DNA of 64,000 nucleotides from Neospora caninum Liverpool. Its lineage: Eukaryota; Apicomplexa; Conoidasida; Eucoccidiorida; Sarcocystidae. The first letter of the stretch is position 1. The number at the start of each line of letters is the position of its first letter. Both the position numbers and the translations under genes were made by a program. The stretch covers positions 5,256,839 to 5,320,838 of the forward strand of contig NC_018395.1 in NCBI RefSeq assembly GCF_000208865.1, read 5' to 3'. Below, piece by piece: positions 25,201 to 52,151 of the stretch. The notes below the pieces were generated by a model. The model did no database searches. It was given only the letters and a program-made list of their open reading frames with translations, and was not told the origin of the DNA.

Positions 25201-26668
25201 ACAGCCAGACCCCGTCCTGCCTCACGCTACATAAGCAGACCACAATAGAGAACTCGTTTGGGCCCTTTTCGGCGCACGTGGAAACGCCGATAGGCCTCTA
25301 AGATGCGCTTCTGTTGGCCTCGTATATTCTCTCATCCGCTGTTTGCCGTCAATATCGCCTGTGGACAGTCGTTTCTTCGTAGATCATCCCTTCGATTCTG
25401 TCCATAGAAACTCCGGCCACGAGTGGTTTCGCTTTTCCCTTCTCTAAGTCTAACGTAAGAAAACGGAAGTTGACAAGAGAAACGAAAACCTCAAGCGAGG
25501 TGCATGTTTTGACGTCCGACCCCCTCCCCCTCTCATAGCAACATGCATGACCAAGCACCTGAGTTTTAGGTGTTCTTTCGTGTTCCTTCTTTTCTGTCCT
25601 CTCTCCTCCCGGTCCTTCGGCTTTTCGATTCCTTGGTATCCTCTCCCCCCTCTGTGGATCCCCCATCTTTCTCTCTGGGCTGTCCAGAGGGTGATAAAAG
25701 AACGAAGCACAGCCTCCGGAAGGACAGCATGCAGTTGCGCAGAATACTCGGGTAGTGCTCGGACACGTCAAAGATCGATATCTTCTCTCGATTTCGCCCT
25801 CTCTCTGTCTCGTGCCTCTTTTCCGTCTGCGTCGTTAGCTTCCTCTGCTTCCTCTTTCCCCTCGACAGCTGCGTCTTCTCCGTCTTCCAGTCCGTTTCCC
25901 GTCCATCCTGCCCTTTCGTCTTCCTTTTCACAGTCTCGATTTTCTTCTTACCTTACGTTTAGTCCACCTTCGTCATCATACACCGGCTTGAGTAGCTCAA
26001 TAATCGCGACACCGGCCATTAGAGAACGACAAGCAGAACCGCGATCGCATTTTGTACCGTCGGCCGCAGTCGGAAGTTCGAGCTGGTTCAAGGATCAAAA
26101 AAAGGAACAGTATTGCTGGGAGAAGTCGAAAGAGGAGAAGATAGATATGAGCATGGATCGACAAATGACTGACTCACCGCATTCCGCCTCTTCTCTGGTG
26201 CCCTCCCTGTCTTCGTTGCGTCCTGCCTCCCTTGCCTGTGCTTCCGTGCCTGTGCTTCCTTCTTCTCCCCGTTTTTTGAGAAAAACGCCCGTTCTTCTGC
26301 GAAGAAGACGCCTTCAGTCTTCTCTTCCTTTTGTGTCCGACCACATCCTTCTCCCTCTTCCTCTTTTTCTTCGTCCTCTTCGTCTCTCTTTGTTCTTCCT
26401 CTCTGCCTAGCGTTTTCTTTCCGCCCTAGCTCTTCGTTACTCGGCAGATATCGGCCAACTGCATCCTTTGAAACTCTCTGCGAGGAGTGGGCTCGGCGTT
26501 CCGTCCAAGTTTTTTGCGTTTCCTTCCTTGGCACATGTTTGGCTTCGGCGCAGTCGCGTTTCTCCCGTCCATGAAAGACGGCATTTCCTGTATCTTTTCG
26601 CACTGGTCTGTCTTCCGATCTTCGCACAGAACACGTTAGGCGGGGAACTCCGCTTTTTGCAGCCAACA
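22271..26668. other. Spacer and leader upstream of the C11 peptidase gene
   Basis: This 4.4 kb stretch runs from the TRIP4 stop to the next supported start. The first part should hold the TRIP4 3' UTR. From about 24,200 the plus strand becomes C/T-rich, as expected of a promoter/leader for the downstream gene. One long ATG-started plus frame (25547-26410, 287 residues) is Ser-rich but shows no domain; it may be an upstream ORF, or part of an upstream exon I could not join. Nothing else was identified. Confidence 0.55.
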
Positions 26669-40520
<13,852 letters not shown>

Positions 40521-43500
40521 AAAGCAAAACGCCAAACACGATCAGTCCATTTCTCATTTCCCACCCAACCTCGCAGCAACAAAACAGGACACCGCTGCCA
40601 GAAGTATGCACACATTTTTGACGGCCATAGACGCATGATTGCATGGAATACCTGTGAATGCTCATTTTCAGTGAAACATGCCTGTACACAGATGAGGCTT
40701 CAGATTGAACGACGCTCGTAGCGTAATAGCTTTTGAACCCTGGCTGGAAACGTCCGCGCGTGGAAGTATCTATTTAGACGTGTTTTGCTACCGGTATGGC
40801 TCTCGGGAATGTCTGTCATTTTAGATTTACGGTCGCATGCACACAACTTCTCACAGATATATTTCTCTACATGAATGGATAGACGTATACGGACACATAA
40901 ATCGCTTCCCTCTCACTACTGCACCAATGCATCGGCATTTATTGGCTCCACGGGAACAGCAGATCGGTACTGTTCACTCCCGAACCATGAGGGTCCACGC
41001 TGAAATCGAATTACACAGACGCTGGTAGGCATGAAAACGCAATCAGCTGTATCTCCTCTCTAACACCTCTCTGCATTAGGAGTAACATCGAACCATGCCA
41101 AGCATGCAACGAAAATGCAATTCTCGTCCCGGAGTGAACTTGACAGCCGTCGGACGTTTCCACCACATGCAAAAAAATTATGTGTATGCATACGTTTATG
41201 TGTGTACGAATATGTGTATTTGTAGTGGAAAGACACAACGAGAGCATATAAAATGTATATACATACCTATAAATGTAGGACCTTTGCAGCGTTTCTGCTC
41301 GTGTGTATGTTTACTTTCCGTGGCTCTCGGCAAATCGACGCAACGCAGTGTTTCCAATGCAAGCAAATCGACGACTGAGTTGCACTCTGCGGCGCATGCT
41401 GCCTCAGGAAACCACTTCACGCTTTGCTGAGACACCTAGGCCCCTTCTGCCTCAAACGGACCCCAATAACCGCCGCATCCGACAGCGCGAGTTTACTTTT
41501 TCCACAGAGCAGCAGTTGTTTGTGTGTATTGCAGCTGCGTATGCGTAAGCGGTTTTGCGAAGGTGCAGACACAGACTCGGAGAAAACCGGGTTCGGATGC
41601 AAGGCGTTACAGGAACTCGACAGAGTTGAGGCGAAATACGAGCGCGGACCCATGTAAAAACATGGGAGCAACTCGTGAAGTAGTTTAACAGCCTCGAACG
41701 CGACTGATTCGCAGACATCCCTCCGTAGAGGCGCTTTCCTGCCATGGTTCCAACAACGTGCGGAAAAAATTCAGCCTCGGTTCTGTACCAACCCCACAGG
41801 AAATCGTCATTCATAAAATGGGTCTTTGGAAAATTGACACTAACTGCATGGTTGGTGTCCATTTAGAAAACAGAATGACATGAAAAGACCCCCCGAGTGC
41901 TCGTGGCTTGGCAGCTAAGCATGCAATGTTGCCACGTAACTGCTGTTGGAGAAGGAAAAATCCGGAATCCAAAAGAGGTTGGTATTCGGTTGTACTGCCA
42001 TAGTAGAGAGAGAAGCAGCAAAGCTTATGGCAAGTAAGATTATATTTGGAGAGGACTGGACTCGACGGAATTCGTTCGGCCGCTGCACTTCCGCTCCGGT
42101 CCCTTTCAAACGAAATGGGGATAACAGCCAAAGGCCAGCAGAACGGATGGTGCATAGATGATCCCTCACCAACGGAAATATCATACGTGTGCAACGTCCA
42201 CTCCCATTTCATTGCTCCCTCGACAGGAGAAACATCAAACAAGGCAAGCGTCTCATGCTGTCACCTACTTACCAACGACAAGAAAGGATTCCTTGCCTCA
42301 ACTCTGCCGACACATATGCAAATGAAAATGTATTAGTGCATTGTCTAACGGAGAATGTATTGACACTTCTGAACGATGCAGGGGATAACGATTCTATGGC
42401 AAAAACATTTCGACTGCGTCTCTGATGCTCCTGTTTGCTTCTTGCGAGACGCGCGAAGGACCTCAGACGGAAAAGGGTGATTTTTCTGAGTGTATCGCAC
42501 ACCAAGTGACACACAGCACACGGCTGCGTTTGACGCTATCGAACACACGCAAAGCAAAGTGGCAAATTCGAGATACTGATGCAATGACAGTTCGCTGGGT
42601 TTGTTTCTCTTTTGAGCTGTAGGACTGCGAAACATCGCGTGAACCTTTGGCATTCTGTTCGGGGAGACGCAATTTCCTTGTGTTGTACTCCACGCTCTCA
42701 AAGATCCTCATTGGTAAGCGCAGTCTCCGAACTGGAGTCCTCCCGCTTCTCAACTGTACGGACCACACAGGTTGTCGAAGTAGTCCCGACTCTGCTGTCT
42801 TCCCAGCCACCCTGGCAAGGCTCCGTTTGAACCAGAATCGTCGAATTCACTACTCGTAGAGTGCGGCCGTCATCTTGTTTGCTTCCCGTGGACACCTTGA
42901 GCGTGAGCAGCACGGCGTGTTCTGCGAGGGGAAACAAAGGGAAACGCAGCAGAAGCGGCGAAAAAAGTTCGGCTGGATAGAGCCAATTCAACCGGAGATG
43001 CCCAGACAAACGGAGAAAACCGCGCCGAAAACACAGCGGCAGACTGAGGATGACGGCTCGCCTCCAGATAGACAGAAGTGAAACGTAGAGACCACCAGCA
43101 GAAGAAAAGAGAGTTCAAGGCTTGCGTAAAGCACACCCAGGAGCCGCTCGAGAAAACAGTAGCTGTACAGACTCCCTCATCAACCGCAAGAGACACTGCA
43201 TCTCTGGGGGACCCAAAGAGCCCCCAGACTCATCCCTTTTCCTAAGTATTTGGAGACACCGTGCAAAATGAGATCTAGGTCGGGTCGTAGCCTCCCGTGG
43301 AGCTGCCCATGGAAGAGCTACGTGCGTTTTCTCTTTTCCAAGCATTGCACTCTGATGCAAGTGTCTCTCGCATAGCGCCACGAATAAGAAATTGCCTGTG
43401 TCATCTTTTTGCGACACAACAGCGAGAGTTAGGTCGTATTCTGGTGTGTATGTCGCGAGGAAAGGCTTCGTGGTGGACGTGAGGAAGCACGGGAGAAAAA

Positions 43501-43727
43501 CCTCCTAGCGCTGTGAGCAGAAAAACCGCTAAAGTAGGTCACCTTGGACCGCGAAGCGGAACAATGCAGTCGAGTTTAGCGTCCCTCCATACGCGGAAAG
43601 AGATCCTGGAGCTCACCGCTGCTATACAGACCTCTTTATTTTGATAGATCTACATGTGAACACATATTGAGACGAGAACAGAAGTTTCGGTGGCCAACTC
43701 GGATTCTTTTTGCCGGTCCCCATGAGG
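40521..43727. other. Convergent spacer between the C11 peptidase and phosphatidylserine decarboxylase genes
   Basis: This 3.2 kb stretch lies between two stop codons facing each other and should hold both 3' UTRs. One minus-strand stretch (42921-42698) looks like a terminal exon behind a strong polypyrimidine-CAG acceptor, but I could not join it in phase to any gene. Apart from that I see nothing coding. Confidence 0.55.
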
Positions 43728-46700
43728 CTACGCTAGAAGCATTTCTGCGTGTTTTGTTATCCCGTCACCGCGCGTACCAGGTTGGAGCGTCCAGGACGCA
43801 TGGATCCCCTGGACAAGCTTGCCCAGCTTTTCGTTTCCAGTGCAACCATAAAAGGGATGGTGAAAAAGCAACTGCTCATCCTGGCTCACCCTCACAAAGA
43901 GGGACACTTGGCTTTGCCGTCCCATCATCTCCAGACGCATCTGCGTCTTGTTTTGGGCTGCGTAAGCAAACGAATGCATGCACACGACACGGATGCATCC
44001 TGAGAGCGCAGCTGTCGTGGGTTCACTGGGCATGCCGGTACACTGCTAAAAGGACAGAAAAGGAAAGCGTCCTACAGCTCTATGAAGGTAGTACGGCCTC
44101 TTCAAACAATTACAGACAACATAAACATCTAGACATAGGGCCCGAACGTATTTATATTGACAATACTAAAGCGACATGTCTGTGTACAGGGACACATGGA
44201 GGCGCATCGGGGGCCCTCGTGGGTTCGAATTTTTCAGCTGCGCCAAAAGGGTTCCTAGAAAGTACCAGTGCGTGGCCATTCATCATCCCTAGGTTTTGGC
44301 CCTTTCATTTCGGGTCCAAGATCCAAGCCCAACTTACTGGCAAAGCATCGAAATCCCTCCCGAATGACGACATCGCTGCCGTCGACGCCTTGCTGTAGAA
44401 CTGCTGGTTGCCCCAGCACAACTTCACCCATGTTGTCATTTTGCTGTAAAGGCAATAGCACTTACAACAAAACGCCGGTTATTTCAGGAGCCGTCTCTTC
44501 ATATGCAAAAGCCGATAGAGACATATAGCTACGGAGATACATCGGGAGACATATTTGGAATATATATTTACATATATATGACGCAGAGACGTGAGTGCGT
44601 GCGCGCGTGTGAGTCTCAAGTAACTCTGTAGGGATCCAGAAGTGTTATTTTGCATATCGAGGGGCCCAGCGACAGATATGAAAACCCAGACAAGATTGGT
44701 TATCTGTAGCCTTTGGTGGAAACCAACCCTTGAAGACTCGGCAGCCAAGGGCGGAGCATTATGCAAGCGATAACGTCAGAGCGAATCTGCCACGGGCATT
44801 TGCTTGACACCGCGGCTCCGCTTCATCCCGTATATGGGTCCATTTATCTACAGTGTCATCGCAAACATGGTACGTGATGGTCCGCAAAGGACTTCGTGAC
44901 TATATAAACAATACGTATACGTGGTATTCAGGTATGTGGACACGCTCACAAACGTTTTCGCTACTCGCATGCCTGTCTCGGGATGGTAGTCTTGAGTCTT
45001 TCACTCACCAGAGCCCATCGGTTTAAGAGGTAGCGCGAAAGAGGGAAACCGTAGAGAAGACCACGTTCAGTTGCGCGGACAATCTCCCTCCACACACGCC
45101 CGGGTTCCTCACGCCATGCACGAGGAGCGAGTGTGTTTTCTTTCAAAACTTCATCGTGGTCCGGTGTTTTTTTGAGGTGCTGTAAGAACTGGAAAGATGA
45201 ATCGAAGTTTCCTCGAAACGCGTTGCATCTCTCCTGAAGGGGCCTTCTCAGGCCTTGTCCCAGATAGCCCGCTGGTTGGCCTGCCGCGACGTGGGAGCAC
45301 TGGCCGAGAGAAGTCATATCGAAGTCACCGGGTGCTTCAAAGATCTAAAACGAAATAAACACAAGCTCGAACAGTTCTGGTGAGACGCGGAAACCGCCCG
45401 AGGAACAACCTGAGAACCCGATTCTACGCCAAAAGCGTGTATGCAAATACGTCGGACCTCGCCTACGTGCGCGCATCGGTGATGGGGGATAGATGAAAGC
45501 AATATATATCAACATGCACGGGCGTCTGAAGGGGAGGAGAAGGGGATGCACAGGAACTCGATGTGTTCCCTTCAGTGACTTTTCCTTTCATTAAGGTGCA
45601 TGTCTACGTGATTGCTGGCTGCGCCCTCGTACGCTCCATGCTAAGAAGAGATGCAGTGCTCGTACGCTCGGTGTCGCTTGCGACACAGGGTTGAGAGGGA
45701 AAAACGGGGGCATGCGCAGTCCCTGACACTATTCGGGAGAAAAAAGCAAACCGACTCGAGCGAGGGTTCTGTGTGGAAGCTTTCCCTTGCTAGAAGCGTG
45801 CACGAAAGACCATAGAGAGACGAAACCAGGTGAGGGGCGAGTTTCCCCGCTTGGTCACAGCCTAGCACTGGGAAGAACCTGCGGCTATACCGAGAACGTA
45901 TACGAATCATTATTGAATGCCAGCATCTCGCCTTTCATCAAACCGAACGACATCGCCAGTGTTGCTGCCGAGCCGGCGACGGCTTGTCTGGACCGCGAAT
46001 CTCGCTGTACCGAGTCTCGAGTGCAAACAGATTTGTTAAGTCCGCACTAGCGTGTAGCCGTGCAGGAGACCGGCGACCGACGAAGTCCTCGGTCGCGGAT
46101 AAAAACAACCCGGGTTCTTGCGTGTCTCGAGCATCACTTACCATGACAACCGTGCTTCCAAAACGGAACGCTCCAAGTTCCTGACTTGCGCACAGCGGAA
46201 CGTTGACTTGCTTCTCGAAGGTCTCAGTGTATCTGGTGCAGGAGCCTAACCGCATCTGGGCACCAAGGGGTTCTTCTTCCCACGAGAGATGCAGACCTCC
46301 GACGAACATCGCCGCCACCATGGTCACAGAGAAGAACAGTTGTTGGCCTTTGTTCTCCGGGTCCCAGTGCCCAACCAGCGCCGTCCTCTCGTACTTTTGA
46401 AGCAAGTCACCGGACTCCAGATTTTTGCGGGACACCTGAACACGCGGGGAGGAACAAGGGAGGTACAGAGTGCATCTTGCACGCTATCGGCGCTTTCGGC
46501 AGTTCAGTTGACGCAGTGGAGACGTATACCACCCTTGCATCCGCGGAGAAACACAGTGCAGAGGAATCGTAGATTGACACACTTTTGAGCCGAAGCATGC
46601 ATATGCATGTACAGGTATTTTACTATAAATCCGTAGTGCATACCGAAGAATAGATATCCCCCTAAGCGGCCGTTTTTTGGGAATACAGGCGGTCGAACGC

Positions 46701-49700
46701 GGGGCCCTGAGATGCATGCGCACTCCTGGAGTTGTCGCTATTCGCCTAGCTCGACAGGGTTGATAGGGAGGTAGATAGATCACGAGGAGATTCGTATCCG
46801 GCGTACAACCCAGAGACGTGGGAACATGCAGTCGGAGCCACACACACTGGCAAACCCAATCAACCTAGATGACGCGCATATGGTACCACGCAGATATGGG
46901 AGGACGGGTGAGGCGCAAGGGAGGTGCGGTTTGGCAACCGTGCACGCATGCGTCGTACCGAAGGAGTGCACCCTGGGATATACGTCTGCGATGTCACAGT
47001 CCAGTCTGCTGGAGAATGAACCCTGTGATAGTCGCTCGGGGCAAGATAGTGGATGCTGACGAATAGGCGGTTCTGAGGCGACTGAAGCTGGAGAGGTGGT
47101 ACTTCTCGTGGTCCAAAGAGAAACTCTTGCAAATTGAACGACATCGACTTCACCTGCAAATACCAAATACGCGGAAAGGGTCTGCTGAGAACCCAATGGT
47201 GAGCGCAAATTAGCGAAGCTTCTTTCTGCGCTTCTCCTCAGACAGACGGAGGAAACCTAAATACGCTCAGTTCAGCCGACGTCTGCGGCATGCACATTGC
47301 GAAGCCGAGGCCAAGTTTGAAGAAATGGGTGGAAGCAATAAAAATCCAACGAAAAGGCAAATACGAGGTGGGTTTTGAAGACTCTCACAGCACAGTTTCT
47401 CGCAGCCTTCTGCAGAGCTCCGAGGAAACACCGATATGCCCACACTGTGGCTGTACTGCATACACGAACAGCCTCCAGGACGCCGGAGCTCCTCATGCGT
47501 CTAAACAAGCAGTAGTAAAGGAAAGAAAATTACCAGGGGAACGAGCAAAGAGACAGTGAGGGGACCCCTTGCCTACACCCGCAAGGCCGCGATAAAAAAC
47601 ATCGAAGGACCAAAATCGCAGCACGGATCCTCTAGCGCACTGGGGCTGTGCTCCGCCCCGGCCGGCCCCGCTCCTTCGACTCGAGTAGGTTCTGTACGTA
47701 CGTCTGTGAGGAGCGGGGTGAACCGTTCCGTTACGTTTCCTGACGAGTCCATACCTGCGGAATAATTTGGTGAGTGATCAGGCCCTGAGAATTGGGACGA
47801 ATAGCGTAGACGTTTTGGACTAGGGAATCCGCCGGAGACATGATGGATGCTCGAGGATCCATATCACGATAGATCATGTAATTGATAGGCCGGGTGAAAA
47901 ACTCTTGCAAGTTGCGAAACTCTGCCGCTGAGTGACGGCTGTCTGGGTCACTCATGCTGAAGGCCTCCTCCATATCTAAAGCAGGGGGAAAGAGAGGAGA
48001 CGTTGGCATATTCGTGTATGCCCATCTTCGGTAGGATCCTTTAGTGTGCACACATCAGCGTGTGCACATCCATGAAGATATGCACATCCACTCACGGTAC
48101 AGCACTGAATAAATATAGGTGCACATGAAGAGAAAGACATCTTTAGATATGCACAGAGATATGCAAAAGGGGTCACCTGCTGATACGCAACCAAACAATC
48201 TCACGCGCACACACGCACACATAGCTACGGGTAGGCACTGGATGTTCATGTGCCCTTTCAGTTGCATGTATGTATGCATATATATATATATATATGACGA
48301 TACTCGCGCCAGTAAGAACTCATACGCCCCCCTTTACGTACGCTGGCATGTTTGTGTACATGTATACAAGAGTTGGGTACGTGTCCATCAACCCGAATAT
48401 GTGTCCTTACATTAGCCTTGGTGTATCTGTCCACGCACCTACATGCACATGCATATCCACGCGTAAGAGCTCTTGAGCATATACATACATACATACATAC
48501 ATACATACATACATACATACATACATACATACATACATACTCGTATACGCTCCGGTCGACTGGTAAAGAATCATTGCCTTGTACAGCTTTTCTACTCCCT
48601 TGGCGCTTACTAATGTTATGTTTTTGAATCAAAGTTCTTATGAATCTTCTCGAGAAGGACCGGGAAACTATCCATCCGGCCATTTTCCCGATGCGCCTTG
48701 AATTGGCAGTAATTCGGGAAACGATGCCGGCGCGAGATTCTAGAATCAGGGACAAACAGCAGCAGTTGCGAAAGCCATGTAAAGTGAAGCATAGTCTTAT
48801 AAGTCAGCCTGACCTCCCCGTGGCTCCCTCCTCAGTACAAAAGTTGATGACCGCCGCAAAAGGTATTCACGGTTCACACAGACGTCTACACAGTGCCGCT
48901 GCCGGCGTGTTGAGACTCGCCTGTTTACTCTTTATGTCGCTAGGACACTCGCATGCGTATAGAGGCGGATTTCGCTCGTCAACACTGAAACCCATCGACG
49001 CACGAACCAATTCAGTAAGTGCCAAGCACTCCGGAGCTTTCTCCCGACATTTCGAGCTTGAAAAGGTGCCCAGCCTCTCAAGATGTGTCGAAGGCTCACC
49101 GACTGCTTCCTCGAATGCCTCGAGCTGAAAAGACAGCACCAACGCAAGTTGACGACCGGTGAAAGCTGAGCTGCAGCCGTGGGCTGCCCACGGTAGACTG
49201 GTGGATAAAGTGCTTCTTCGGCGCCACCTACACATGAGGAACAGCCGCTCTTCTGCTCCACAAGCATTTGGTCACAATGACGTTAGCAAAAACGAATGTG
49301 CCCTTACGCTTCTGTGCACACAACTCGCATGAACGACGAGGCGACCACACATTCGCGAGGGCTGCGAAGCAGTACGCTTGAGAAGCGAAGACGCGTATCC
49401 GTCGTATACCACGTGTTAGGGGGCTGAGTAGTGCACCCCACAGTCTACCGGGGCTCTTACCGTGTTTGGAAATTCCCAAATGAGCGGGGTCTCTTGCCAG
49501 GTCTCCGAGCCGTCAGGGTGGCGCCAAAGCTGAAGTAGAATGACTGTCGGATCTTGTTCGCTTACACCTGCTACAGGTTTTCGAGCAGCGAGAAGACTGA
49601 GAAGCAGCTCGGCACCTGCATTGACCTTGTTCTTTTTACCAAGGCCCCTGACGCCTTCCTCCAACGTGTTCATGCCTGTGTGGGTTAATCTGTGGCTCTG

Positions 49701-52151
49701 AGATCCGGTACATATGTACGACATGGAAGAGGAGGGAACGAGACGAGCCGTAGAGACCGGAATCCGGAAAGTCGCATCCTCAACAGAGGTCACGTCAACG
49801 CCGAAATACGTCGTCGAGGGAAGGAGCAGGGCCAATTGACTGGCAGATGGCGTATACACCTTTCTGTCGAGCGATGCGTCGCGTGCCTTCCTGGGTCGCT
49901 TTCTCAGGCTTGCTGTTGCACTGCCAAAGTCGCCGATGGCGAAGCTCGGCAATCCTTCCAGGAGGATTTGAGCTGCTTGGTAACTGGAGACGCGCTCACC
50001 CGCCGGCGTTGTGGCCTCTCCCTGTTGGGATGGGTCTTTCGGGGTCAGCCCCAACACGTCCATACTGACATGAAGGGTGTATTTGTCCTGTAAACCCACT
50101 TTGGGCACGCCAAACAGAGGCCTGGGATCCAGTGCAGCACCTCTGCATGACGACGTCGGTGTCTGAAGAGGCGGACAGACAGCAAGATGGTGACCACAGT
50201 GCAAAAGGCCAAACTCGGCACCATTCCGGCAGCTCCGTTCACGTTGAGCAACAAAGGGATCGCGTACATGATGTCGGAAATGTTCGGGGGCTCCGGCGCA
50301 CGGTGGGCTCCAAATGGTGGAAGGAAAAAAACGGGAACCGCTTAATCATCTCAGAGTCGAGGAACTCACTCTCACGTGAACCAAAGGTCCTATCACGCGT
50401 TTTCCCATTGAAACCCAACCGGCGCCGGGGGATGGGCTCACCAAGCAAGACTCCCCACGAGGTTTCACGACTTGACACCGTTTTGAGGGGTTGCAGATCT
50501 TCCTTGGCCTTTTCCCAGTTTTCGTAGCGGCTTACCACTTTGCGAACAAACAGAAGGAGTCGTCCTTTAGCGACTTGAGAGAGTGGGGTACTGCTGGGGA
50601 GGCCGGTGCCAATGCGAATAACACGACGATTCAACATAAGCCGCAAGAGAATTCGGTCCCGCCAAGTCCATCTTCGGATGGCCAACACTGAAGAAGGTTC
50701 GTTCAGGCTGGAAGCGAACGTGCGTGCAAGGCTAGCCTGCAAATCCCCCAGCGTTGCGTTTGCGAGGCGTGTGCCGTGAACAACCACTGTGAACTCCCCA
50801 GTCGAACACTGTCTTGTGCCCATCCTGAAAAAAACAAACGACACGCGCGCCAGCAACTTGTTTTCACGGGACGAATTGCACGGGCGAAGCGTGACGCAAA
50901 CTGCGTTTCCCTCTGGTTGCAAAAAGGCAACCCAGGAACAAAGGCCAGATCCCTGATAGAGCCAAGCGTACTGCTGTGGCCGCGGCCAGCGGGGATCAAC
51001 CTACGCGGCAGCACAAGACAGGCTATCGTCTTGCGGCACAGGGGAAGCTCTGCTGGTTCGTGAAGCGATGTCGCTTCTAGCAAAGAAAATCTGTTTCTTA
51101 CGGCTTCAAATAGACGACATTTAGAGCCACCCTTGGCCCTCGGGCCACTTGCGAGTGGCGTCGGAACCAGCGAAATGGCCTGGAGGCAAACGAAAAGACA
51201 GAATAAGGAAACGAATTGCCGGTGCTGGTTCGAAGTTAGAAGAGGAACCACCGGTGTCGGATGGTGTTACTTTGAACAGATGATACGCTACACATTCAGG
51301 CACGATATGAAGCGTTTTTGCGAACCGGTTGACTGGTTTGCAGTTATCTGGGAGTGAAAGTTCCATCAAACCAAAAGCCGCTTGGAAGAAGACTGATCCA
51401 GAAACAGGACACCAGGTATTCATCTGGGGGCCCTAGTGTGTTCTCGAGAATGGTGGCACAGTAGTATGCGAACAGATACAATGGGTGCACGACTGCAGGC
51501 GCTGAAGGGACAGTGATCAAAGGAGACCAACTAGTCAGGCGAGACCTTTGCCACGAGAGCAGCAGGTTTCGGCGGATGAACGTTGCAACGTCGAATTCGA
51601 GGTTTGTGGCCCGGAAATCGCTCGTGGGCCCGCGTGCGAAGAGCCGCCGTCAGGTCCCGGATAAGTTTTCGGATAGGGCGCGGAACAAGGCACAGTGCAA
51701 GAATCCTCTCCCCCAGCCATGCTTGGGACCTCACAGACAGAAGAGGTACGGAAGGCAACACGGCGACTCTTGTACAGTCCTCGCATTTCCTTTCTGTTGA
51801 GCGGTCCACGGGGCAAGAAACGCATGAGTAAGCGCGTTACGTGAAAATCAACAGATGAACTGTTGGTTTTTCCGACGCAAAGACATAAGCCAGACTGTCG
51901 TCTCGTGACCTGCGCCCAGTCGAGAGCTCAGCAACCCTCAGTCGCAACTCTCGTTTACGGCAGCCCGTCCCCTGCTATAGGCGGTACGCGTGGAAACTAT
52001 TAAACCCCTACCTTCCGAGGGTGGCGAGGAACCGATGCCTGAAGCCAGGTCGGAGGCTTTCTCTGTCGCTCGCCTCAAGTGCAGAAACTGCTGCTGAGAG
52101 GGCCACGAGGGCCACACAGGAAAGGACGACGAGCCTCAAAAAATTCGCCAT
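43728..52151 (-). CDS. PSD1: Secreted phosphatidylserine decarboxylase proenzyme
   Basis: Twelve exons read right to left: 52151-52012, 50824-50370, 50307-50243, 50162-49461, 49124-49100, 48739-48611, 47975-47755, 47153-46959, 46435-46142, 45344-45009, 44443-44338, 43957-43728 (965 residues, all phases consistent). It converts phosphatidylserine to phosphatidylethanolamine, using a pyruvoyl group made by self-cleavage. Seen here: a signal peptide in exon 1 ([20 protein letters not shown]), a long N-terminal extension without a recognised domain, then the PSD core: [20 protein letters not shown] (Asp about 555), YHRVHSP (His about 622/625), [15 protein letters not shown] and the cleavage site FRFGSTVVM (Ser about 738), followed by IFEAPGDF. 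The Asp-His-Ser set for self-cleavage is complete. The motif is FGST where many relatives have LGST. About 225 residues follow the cleavage Ser, a long tail. The layout and length match the Toxoplasma decarboxylase reported as secreted from dense granules into the vacuole (from memory, about 968 residues). The last exon could be spliced further at 43890. Confidence 0.92.
48279..48295. repeat. Short (TA)n run in PSD intron 6
   Basis: A TA run in the intron between the exons ending at 48611 and starting at 47975. Confidence 0.8.
48478..48541. repeat. (CATA)n microsatellite in PSD intron 6
   Basis: About 16 clean CATA units, 70 bp inside the intron from its donor on the minus strand. It is the second CATA array in the window, also intronic. 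Confidence 0.93.

Noticed and set aside
43115..43417. Minus-strand 100-codon frame as a gene or exon
   Set aside because: No acceptor/donor combination links it in phase to the decarboxylase or to the exon-like stretch at 42698.
44218..44232. tRNA-like gggttcgaat T-arm sequence
   Set aside because: No matching acceptor, D or anticodon arms around it; lies inside a decarboxylase intron.
43667..44398. 243-codon plus-strand frame as a gene
   Set aside because: Antisense to two decarboxylase exons and an intron; no motif.
44961..45008. Decarboxylase stop at 44961 as the true C-terminus
   Set aside because: A consensus donor (CTG-GTGAGT) precedes it, and two well-bordered downstream exons continue in phase; the resulting length fits the known secreted enzyme.
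51531..51825. Possible extra decarboxylase exon after the signal-peptide exon
   Set aside because: An acceptor exists, but no donor returns to the phase needed by the next exon; exon 1 joins exon 2 directly in phase.
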